DNA from: Patella vulgata | Taxonomy: Eukaryota; Mollusca; Gastropoda; Patellidae | Direction of reading: 5' to 3' | Assembly (NCBI RefSeq): GCF_932274485.2 | Contig: NC_065880.2 | Coordinates: 75,077,730-75,141,729 of the forward strand | DNA: 64,000 nucleotides | Shown: positions 56,986-64,000 of the stretch, in pieces | How positions within the stretch are numbered: position 1 is the stretch's first letter | Layout of the letters: each line of letters starts with the position of its first letter | Position numbers and translations under genes: made by a program | Notes under the pieces: generated by a model | What the model was told of the DNA's origin: nothing | The model's input: only the letters and a program-made list of their open reading frames with translations | Database searches by the model: none

Positions 56986-57850
56986 CGATGGCTCTGATCA
57001 TAGCCATCGATCACAGTCCCCAAAGCGGTTGTATAAACAACAAAACACATGGGTCCTAATACACTACCTTGCGGTACACCACAATCAAGTTTAGACGGTA
57101 GAGATTTAGACTCACCAACTAACTGTTTGATGTCTGTTATTAAGATATGATGCGATCCATAACAGCATTGTACCGGAAATCCAAAACTGACTTTTAAAAG
57201 TATTGTATAGAATCTGATGGTCCACAGTGTCGAACGCTGCACATAAATCCAAAAGAGTTAATGATGCTACATTCCCTTTATCCACTGCACACTGTAGGTC
57301 CTTGAGAACCCCCAACACAGTTGTCTCCGTGCCATGATGGGGTCTGTAAGACTGAAACTTATCCTACAACTCATATTTCGAAATATTTGATTGAAGACGG
57401 AGTTTTTGAGAATATTGGGGTCAAGAGACTCCTTTTTTTATTAGCGGTCTCACCACAGCACACCGACACCGATGGGAAACATCCAGTACTTAAACTTGAA
57501 TTGACTAGTAATAACAGGAAGCAGAATGTTTAGAAGTTGAATCAATAGCTTGATCTTTAAAATGTCATCCTGACTAAAACTCTCAAACTCGTTGAGTGAA
57601 ACAACACGGGTCAAGTTTAAGGGAGTACTTGTATCACTAAGGCCTCCATGATCAGTAAACTCCTCTCTAATCTTGTCAATCTTCGAGGCGAGAAAGTCAG
57701 AAAAAGAGTTTGCCAATTCCTCGTGATCGTTGGAATGTGGTTGAGTGGCTACGGATTTGGTACCAAGCAATGATTTCATAAAGGAATGACACTTGTGAAG
57801 AGAGTTGCCATCTTCAGCCAGTAGTACTTGTGGTCGTTTCATCTGTAAGG
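56960..57850 (-). pseudogene. L2/CR1-like LINE, decayed
   Basis: On the minus strand a pre-RT region (LANSFSDFLASKIDKIREEF) is followed after a gap by LLDLCAAFDTVDHQIL (RT motif A) and LDCGVPQGSVLGPMCFVVYT (motif B). The catalytic YADD region and the 3' part are missing. At least two frame changes separate the pieces. It is older and more broken than the LINE at 44399. Confidence 0.8.
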
Positions 57851-57854
57851 ATCA

Positions 57855-58320
57855 TTATAGACCAAATAATATTTGTGAAGAGAATTCACAGTTCGTGATA
57901 TTCAATTTCTCGAATATCAAACAACAGTAGTTGTCGGGTACGAAATAACCCCAGGTGCACCTAACTTTCGTTTTCTTGCATAATTTAGTATTTTTGTCAA
58001 ATTGACTTCAAATGCATGTAACAAATACCAGAAATTGAATGATAAATTCCAAATATTCAATGTTTTTTTGTATATCAAGCGTGAATTTCCATTTTACCTC
58101 TTTATCACATTGTATCAACTTTAAAAGATTAATTAAATTTTATCCATAAGTCAATAAACTGTTTCTGGATCATAATTTAGTTGTTTTTCAGATGTTATAT
58201 ATGACTGCAAATAAACCCACACTGTCGCCTTTTACCTCAAATATATGTGGAAGTAAAAAGTTTGAAATTATGACTTGGTCCTTATGGACCCTCTGATACC
58301 TGCCTAACATGCATCCACAA
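57855..58320. other. Non-coding stretch, nothing recognised
   Basis: AT-rich DNA with no repeats shared elsewhere that I could see and no open frame of note. It precedes the micro-exon units starting near 58320. Confidence 0.4.
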
Positions 58321-58571
58321 GGGTTAAGTGTATTACTTTGGGTATGGAAGCCTTACTTCTAGCTTACGTTTATTTCTTTAACATGAACGCCTTACTGCTA
58401 ACTTAAGTAGGTTGGACATGGAGATCATCCTCTAGCTTATAACACTGTGGACATGTGCCATTTTCGAACTTCAAAACACATTAAGAGTAACACAACTTAA
58501 TTAAAACCAGAGTTGCCACTGTTTGAATAGCATTGTTTTAGTAGTTGCTGTTAAAAAAAATATGATTTTAG

Positions 58572-58598
58572 ATTGGTATTACTATGGTTCCACAACAG
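58572..58598 (+). CDS. Micro-exon A4, 27 nt
   Basis: gattttag|ATTGGTATTACTATGGTTCC... |gtgagacatg. In phase 1 it adds (D)WYYYGSTT, the commonest aromatic module. It is identical in sequence to the exons at 59765 and 62914. Confidence 0.62.
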
Positions 58599-58797
58599 GT
58601 GAGACATGAAATGGTTTACATTTTTTTTTGCCAGGCTAAAGTAACGAATAAATCGCATTTGAAAATAAATGGCTTGTTTTAAATATAAAAAATGCAGATT
58701 TTCTTAGAAGGATGACACTTCCAGAGACAATGGAATATATTGTTTGAATAGCATTGTTCTAGTAGTTGCTGGTAAAATTATGATTTTATTATTTTAG

Positions 58798-58824
58798 ATG
58801 GGTATTACTATGGTTCCACAACAG
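58798..58824 (+). CDS. Micro-exon A5, 27 nt
   Basis: tattttag|ATGGGTATTACTATGGTTCC... |gtaagacatg. One base differs from A4, changing Trp to Gly: (D)GYYYGSTT. It lies only 200 bases after A4, and the surrounding DNA is a tandem copy of A4's. Confidence 0.6.
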
Positions 58825-59367
58825 GTAAGACATGAAATGGTTTACATTCTTTTTTGCCAGGTTAAAGTAGCGAATAAATCGCATTTGAAAATAAATGGCT
58901 TGTTTTAAATATAAAAAATGCAGATTTTCTCATAATGATGACACTTCCAGAGACAATCGAATATATTGACCGAAAGGATATAAAGGTCGTTTGCATTCTT
59001 GGATAGTTTATTAAAATCGAGTATTAAAAGGTTGAACTAATTAATTAAAAAGTTAACGCCCTAATCAGTCGCTGTACTTGTAGTAGGTAATTTGTAGTTG
59101 AGATATAGATAGCAGAATGTGGACACTGTGCTTGACAAAGTATATACTGAATGTGGGCGTGATCTGCCTCTCTTCGTATACGTCGTAAACAGTCGCCATG
59201 TTTGTTCTACAAATCAACAAAAGTGTCCTGAATGTAAGCTATGTGATGTAGTATTTTCTAGGAACTATCAGTATATTAGAATAGCATATGGAATAGTTTC
59301 TTCTTGGTCTAATCAGTATATTGTTAGAATCATGATGCAATTTGTTTCCCATGTATTGTATTTCTAG

Positions 59368-59406
59368 TCGAGCCAATTATGGATTACGAAAAGGGTAAAG
59401 ATCAGG
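59368..59406 (+). CDS. Micro-exon B1, 39 nt
   Basis: tatttctag|TCGAGCCAATTATGGATTAC... |gtaagtttag. In phase 1 it reads VEPIMDYEKGKDQ, a charged module, and leaves phase 1 again. Another reading phase hits a stop, which favours phase 1 or phase 0. Confidence 0.6.
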
Positions 59407-59764
59407 GTAAGTTTAGTTAAACCAACAATGTAATTCTTGCGAGGTCAGTATCCAGCGATATTGAGGCTTTAAATTTGGATTCTGGCGACCTTTTTAATTG
59501 TTTGAATAGTTATAAGAATAACACAAGCAGAACTGCCTTTGTAATTTATATTAAATGTTTTTATACGCCCACATTTGGTTGTGGGCGAATTACTTGCGAG
59601 AGGATGAACCCTATCGATATTTAAGTTGGACATGGAGACCATCTTCTTGCTTAGAATAACATTTCGAACAACACAACTTAACTAAAACCATAGCTATCAC
59701 TGTTATGTGATAAATCGCATTGTTCTAGTCGTTGCTGGTAAAATTATGATTTTATATATTTTAG

Positions 59765-59791
59765 ATTGGTATTACTATGGTTCCACAACAG
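59765..59791 (+). CDS. Micro-exon A6, 27 nt
   Basis: tatatattttag|ATTGG... |gtgagacatc, module (D)WYYYGSTT. It sits between two 39-nt exons, so aromatic and charged modules alternate here. Confidence 0.62.
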
Positions 59792-60006
59792 GTGAGACAT
59801 CAAATGGTTTACATTTGTTTTTGTCAGGTTAAAGTAGCGAATAAATCGCACTTGAAAAAAAGGCTTGTTTAAAATATTAAAATTGCAGTTTTTCTCAGAC
59901 AAAATTCCGGAGACAATCGAATTGTTTTTGATCGAAGGGATATAACAATATATTTATTCTGTCAGAATAATGTATGATGTTTATTTCCACTGTATTGTAT
60001 TTCTAG

Positions 60007-60045
60007 TCGAGCCAAGTCTTGATGACGAAAAGAGTAAAGAACATG
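60007..60045 (+). CDS. Micro-exon B2, 39 nt
   Basis: tatttctag|TCGAGCCAAGTCTTGATGAC... |gtaagtttag. Phase 1 reading VEPSLDDEKSKEH; the phase 2 reading has a stop. Compared with B1 six of thirteen residues differ, while length and phase are kept. Confidence 0.6.
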
Positions 60046-60059
60046 GTAAGTTTAGTTAA

Positions 60060-60345
60060 ATCAACATTTTTATGTGGACGTATTATGTCGTCGCCGATGT
60101 CCGCCCGTCCACAATCAGTGGACACTTTACATGTCACAATTTTTATCCGATTTTGACGAAACTTGAAATATGGGTCTATCTACCAAAGATCTCGGTACCT
60201 TTCGATATTGGCATGTATCGGACCATAACATCATTGATTATATGACCCCTGGTTGTTCGTAAAATCACGTTTTTAGCTTATGGACACTCTAGAGGTCACA
60301 ATTTTCATCTGATTTTGATGAAACTCGAAATACATGTTTATAAAC
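60060..60345 (-). mobile_element. R1 end fragment
   Basis: TTTTTATGTGGACGTATTAT, GTCCGCCCGTCCACAATC and GATTTTGACGAAACTTGAAA are the reverse of the R1 right end. The fragment is cut at 60345, where the DNA jumps back into a B-exon unit. Confidence 0.65.
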
Positions 60346-60420
60346 CAAGTTTCTTCTTGGTCTAATCAGTATATGTTAGAATCATGTATGCAATTTGTTT
60401 CCAATGTATTGTATTTCTAG

Positions 60421-60459
60421 TCGAGCCACGTCTGGATTACGAAAAGGGTAAAGATCAGG
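60421..60459 (+). CDS. Micro-exon B3, 39 nt
   Basis: tatttctag|TCGAGCCACGTCTGGATTAC... |gtaagtttag, reading VEPRLDYEKGKDQ. It lies in a short partial copy of the B1 unit (60350-60505) and differs from B1 at two residues. Confidence 0.6.
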
Positions 60460-60776
60460 GTAAGTTTAGTTAATCCAACATTTTAATTCTTGCGAGGTCA
60501 GTAGCCAGATTTTCGCAGAATAACGACACTTCCAGAGACAATGGAATAGTTTGCATTAATGGATAGTTTATTAAAATGGAGTAATAATTAATTATGTTAC
60601 GGTTGAACTCCGGTTACAAAACTACAGAAATAATTAAATAAATAATAAGTTAACGCCCTAATCAGTCGACATACTTGTTTTCAATTTGTAGAACAAATAT
60701 GGCGACTGATTACGGCGTATCAGTAAAAAACGTCAATCAGTTGAGCGTGTAATAGGTAATTCTTAGTTGAAATATA

Positions 60777-62064
60777 CGCGGGGAAGTCAATAAGATCATA
60801 GAAGTGAGTATTGATACACCCCTGAAGACATCATCGTTGATGTCATTATTGAGATAGGCCATCTGACGACAGTTTACAGATATAAACAACCCTTCCCGAT
60901 CATTTACTTGAGATTTACAGCCTGTTGAACACGGGTACACTCCTGTAATCATGGAAAGTTCTAAAACTGAGCATAGTGCGGTTATCAAGTTTCTCACGGA
61001 AGAAGGGGTAAATGCGACCGAAACACATAAAAGTATGACCAATGTGTATGGGAAGGAGGCCCCTCAATATTTTACTGTTGCAAAATGGTCAGCTGAGTTT
61101 AAGCGGGGTCGCAGTTCCTTGGACGATGACCCACTGTCAGGAAAGCCTGTTGAAGCCATTACAGTTGATATGGTCACACGGGTCCAGGGCTAACCATTTC
61201 CGATTGTAGGTGGACGAGATATCTTCAGAGTGTGGCATTTCTCATGGAAGTGTTTGCACCATTATTCATGAGCACTTGCACATGTTCAAGGTGCCTGCAA
61301 GATGGGTGCCACGAAACTTAAATTCATAAGATCGACACCAGAGAGTTGAATCCAGTCGTGAGCTCTTGGACATCTACAGTGCTGATCCCGATAACTTTCA
61401 CGCCCGTCTGGTTGCAGGGGATGAAACATGGATTCATCACTGGGATCCTGACACCAAGCAAGAATACATGCAATGGAAGCGTAAGCACTCCCCTGCACCC
61501 AAGAAGTTCAGAACTCAGCCTTCTGCTGGCAAGATCGTGGCGACGATTTTATGGGATTCAAGGGGCGTGATACTTACAGACTATAAACCAACTAAAACTA
61601 CAATAAACGGAGCCTACTATGCTGACTTGTTGAAGCAATTGAGAGCGGCGATCAAGAAGAAGAGGCGCGGCATCTTGATTGCTGGAGTTATGCTTCTTCA
61701 TGGCAACGCTCCAGTGCACATGAGTCGTATAGCACAGGCTGCACTTCAACAATGTGGCTTTGAACAACTCCCCCCCCCTACAGTCCAGATCTGGCCCCAA
61801 GCGACTTCGGTCTGTTTCGCAATTTAAAATCACACTTGCGTGGTACAAGATTTGGCGATGATGATGAAATCGGGGCAGCTACGGAGGCGTGGCTGAGGGG
61901 CCAGTCAGAAGACTTCTACCACAAGGGTATAGAAAGTCTCAAAGACAAATGGGCAAAGTGAATCGAGGTCCAGGGAGATTATATTGAAAAATAAAATCAA
62001 TATCACAATCATTGGCTTCTGTTTTATATCCACTTCTATGAACTTAGACCCCCCCCCTCTCTCG
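60777..62064 (+). mobile_element. mariner DNA transposon, about 1.29 kb
   Basis: Flanking TA on both sides (60775-60776, 62065-62066) and matching ends: CGCGGGGAAGTCAATAAG at the left, the reverse of CATAGAAGTGGATATAAAAC and CG at the right. ATG 60951 starts the transposase: an N-terminal HTH (SAVIKFLTEEGVNATETHKS, FTVAKWSAEFKRGR, DDPLSGKP), then LVAGDETWIHHWDPDTK with the first catalytic Asp, ATILWDSRG, and YSPDLAPSDFGLF with the third. The second Asp is lost: LLHGNAPVHM where HDNA is usual. A stop after RVQG and a frame change in a C run further break it. Size and termini are whole, so it is a recent but inactive copy. Confidence 0.9.
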
Positions 62065-62145
62065 TAGCTAGTCGGATGTGGACACAGTGCTTAACAAGGT
62101 ATATACTGGATGTGGGCGTGACCTGCCTCTCTTCGTATACGTCGT

Positions 62146-62322
62146 CCCCGGTTGTACGTGGCAAGGAGTAGGGTCGCCTGTCCAACCTCGTGGGTTTTAT
62201 CCGGGTCCTCCGGTTTCCTCCCACGCGCAAGCGAATTATGTAAATAAAATTAAACCATATGTTAGTCCCGAAATGACCTAGTTTGTGTCGAGTGGACGTT
62301 AAACCCCATTTCTCTCTCTCTC
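62146..62322 (+). repeat. SINE-A, 5'-truncated, with 13-bp target duplication
   Basis: TCGTATACGTCGT occurs at 62133-62145 and 62323-62335. The insert begins CCCCGGTTGTACGTGGCAAG, lacks the tRNA head and ends in (CT)n. The empty site survives in copy A at 59174-59186, which proves the insertion and its direction. Confidence 0.93.
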
Positions 62323-62516
62323 TCGTATACGTCGTAAACAGTCGCCATGTTTGTTCTACAAATCAACAAAAGTGTCCTGAATGTAAGCTATGTGATGTAG
62401 TATTTTCTAGGAACTATCAGTATATTAGAATAGCATATGGAATAGTTTCTTCTTGGTCTAATCAGTATATTGTTAGAATCATGATGCAATTTGTTTCCCA
62501 TGTATTGTATTTCTAG

Positions 62517-62555
62517 ACGAGCCAATTATGGATTACGAAAAGGGTAAAGATCAGG
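62517..62555 (+). CDS. Micro-exon B4, 39 nt
   Basis: tatttctag|ACGAGCCAATTATGGATTAC... |gtaagtttag. The duplicate of B1, with its first base changed, so that the first residue becomes Asp: DEPIMDYEKGKDQ. Confidence 0.6.
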
Positions 62556-62913
62556 GTAAGTTTAGTTAAACCAACAATGTAATTCTTGCGAGGTCAGTAT
62601 CCAGCGATATTGAGGCTTTAAATTTGGATTCTGGCGACATTTTTAATTGTTTGAATAGTTATAAGAATAACACAAGCAGAACTGCCTTTGTAATTTATAT
62701 TAAATGTTTTTATACGCCCACATTTGGTTGTGGGCGAATTATTTGCGAGAGGATGAACCCTATCGATATTTAAGTTGGACATGGAGACCATCTTCGTGCT
62801 TAGAATAACATTTCGAACAACACAACTTAACTAAAACCATAGCTATCACTGTTATGTGATAAATCGCATTGTTCTAGTCGTTGCTGGTAAAATTATGATT
62901 TTATATATTTTAG

Positions 62914-62940
62914 ATTGGTATTACTATGGTTCCACAACAG
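62914..62940 (+). CDS. Micro-exon A7, 27 nt
   Basis: tatatattttag|ATTGG... |gtgagacatc, identical to A6, of which it is the duplicate. Module (D)WYYYGSTT. Confidence 0.62.
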
Positions 62941-63156
62941 GTGAGACATCAAATGGTTTACATTTTTTTTTTGTCAGGTTAAAGTAGCGAATAAATCGCA
63001 CTTGAAAAAAAGGCTTGTTTAAAATATTAAAATTGCAGTTTTTCTCAGACAAAATTCCGGAGACAATCGAATTGTTTTTTATCGAAGGGATATAACAATA
63101 TATTTATTCTGTCAGAATAATGTATGATGTTTATTTCCACTGTATTGTATTTCTAG

Positions 63157-63195
63157 TCGAGCCAAGTCTTGATGACGAAAAGAGTAAAGAACATG
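63157..63195 (+). CDS. Micro-exon B5, 39 nt
   Basis: tatttctag|TCGAGCCAAGTCTTGATGAC... |gtaagtttag, identical to B2. It is the last micro-exon seen; the gene probably continues beyond the window, as no stop-bearing terminal exon was found. Confidence 0.6.
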
Positions 63196-63209
63196 GTAAG
63201 TTTAGTTAA

Positions 63210-64000
63210 ATCAACATTTTTATGTGGACGTATTATGTCGTCGCCGATGTCCGCCCGTCCACAATCAGTGGACACTTTACATGTCACAATTTTTATCCGA
63301 TTTTGACGAAACTTGAAATATGGGTCTATCTCCCAAAGATCTCGGTACCTTTCGATATTGGCATGTATCGGACCATAACATCATTGATTATATGACCCCT
63401 GGTTGTTCGTAAAATCACGTTTTTAGCTTATGGACACTCTAGAGGTCACAATTTTCATCTGATTTTGATGAAACTCAAAATACATGTTTATAAACCAAAG
63501 ATCTTGGTTCGGTTCATTTCGATATTCGCGCATATCTGAGCGTAACTTCCTGAATTATGGTCCCTGATTGTACGAAAAATCGCGTTTTTAGCTTGTGGTC
63601 CCTCAAGGGGTTACAATTAAATGTCCAATTTAAAAAAAAAAAGTTCGAATATATCACCGTCACAGCGTAATGTCGGTTGCGTTCAAATTTCGTAAAATCG
63701 GACCAAAACTGCCGAACAAAATGGCCGCCCCTTGAATTCAAATTGTCTAAAAAAAATATAGTATATCATGGTTGTGAAGCCTCTAGATCTCACAATTTTG
63801 ATCCGATTGTGATGAAATTTGCAATACATGTTTATAACCCAACGATCTTGGTTCCTGTCGATATTCGCGCATATCGCATGGTAACTTCCTGAATTATACC
63901 CTTGATTGTACATAAAATCGCGATTCTAGTTTGTGGTCACTCAGGAGGTAAAAAATTTTACCCAAATTAAAAATAAAAACGTTTGAATATATCACTGTTA
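63210..64000 (-). mobile_element. R1 element running off the window
   Basis: Starts TATGTGGACGTATTATG and continues with R1 units (AAAGATCTTGGTTC, TAACTTCCTGAATTATGG, ATGGCCGCCCCTTG, TATATCACCGTCAC). It extends further than the fragment in copy A. Confidence 0.7.

Larger units (their letters stand above)
59041..60345 (+). repeat. Segmental duplication, copy A
   Basis: Matches 60640-63490 (copy B) once the mariner and SINE in copy B are removed. From 59182 onward the offset is 3,149-3,150 bp and I count only about ten differences over more than 1.1 kb. It carries three micro-exons. Confidence 0.85.
60640..63490 (+). repeat. Segmental duplication, copy B, with insertions
   Basis: Equivalent to copy A (59041-60345). 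It is interrupted by a mariner at 60777-62064 and a SINE-A at 62146-62322; each insert has target duplications that restore copy A's order when removed. Confidence 0.85.

Noticed and set aside
59119-59367. 82-codon frame upstream of micro-exon B1 (repeated at 62283)
   Set aside because: It ends at the intron's TTTCTAG and has no resemblance to a protein. Its duplicate exists only because the DNA is duplicated.
1-64000. Retroviral, LTR or Polinton sequences
   Set aside because: I looked for long terminal repeats, protease, integrase and capsid-like frames and saw none; the only reverse transcriptases are of LINE type.

Overview
The window looks like nuclear DNA of a lophotrochozoan animal, most likely a marine mollusc. 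It is AT-rich, has few genes with GT-AG introns, and is packed with short interspersed repeats. The recognisable host genes fit this: a TRAF-like RING protein, a PAN plus fibrinogen-domain secreted lectin and a core-2 type GlcNAc-transferase. The species assignment is inference. I saw no tRNA or rRNA gene, no CRISPR array, and no recognisable retroviral, LTR or Polinton sequence.

Layout. 0-5.2 kb: non-coding, with SINE pieces and one strong inverted repeat. 5.2-7.6 kb: a complete two-exon TRAF-like gene on the + strand. 9.4-11.4 kb: a nested stack of repeats. 11.6-17.5 kb: a minus-strand gene whose 5' exon (signal peptide and PAN domain) and last exon (fibrinogen-related domain) are seen; the phases imply a missing middle exon. 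17.8-31.8 kb: repeats of at least five families, one possible small minus-strand exon at 22.5 kb and a doubtful membrane-protein ORF at 28.2 kb. 32.1-34.0 kb: a complete two-exon GT14 glycosyltransferase gene, minus strand. 34-39.6 kb: SINEs, a 21-bp minisatellite and non-coding DNA. 39.66-39.77 kb: a TATA promoter and a short signal-peptide exon ending in phase 1. 44.4-45.9 kb: a 5'-truncated L2/CR1-like LINE with an open reverse transcriptase. 46.1-48.5 kb: a large foldback palindrome. 50.3-63.2 kb: an array of tiny exons (21, 27 and 39 nt) in duplicated intron units, interrupted by a SINE holding a MITE, a decayed piggyBac element, a decayed LINE and a mariner.

The main discovery candidate is the 39.7-63.2 kb locus. 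Twelve short blocks, each bounded by AG and GT and each a multiple of three, share phase 1 at both ends. They encode alternating modules, an aromatic one (DWYYYGSTT-like, 9 residues) and a charged one (VEPIMDYEKGKDQ-like, 13 residues). The upstream signal-peptide exon also ends in phase 1, and its donor flank resembles those of the 27-nt exons. The organisation recalls the micro-exon genes of schistosomes, where symmetric micro-exons encode variable secreted peptides. Part of the array was recently duplicated (offset 3,149 bp, very few differences), and one copy then received a mariner and a SINE.

Two SINE families dominate the repeats. SINE-A has a tRNA-Leu-like head, a (CT)n tail and often a poly-G tract at its 5' end. 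SINE-B has another tRNA-like head and an ATTTC-rich tail. R1 (TIR-like ends, about 430-bp internal tandem units), R2, R3 and R4 are further dispersed families labelled only for this annotation.
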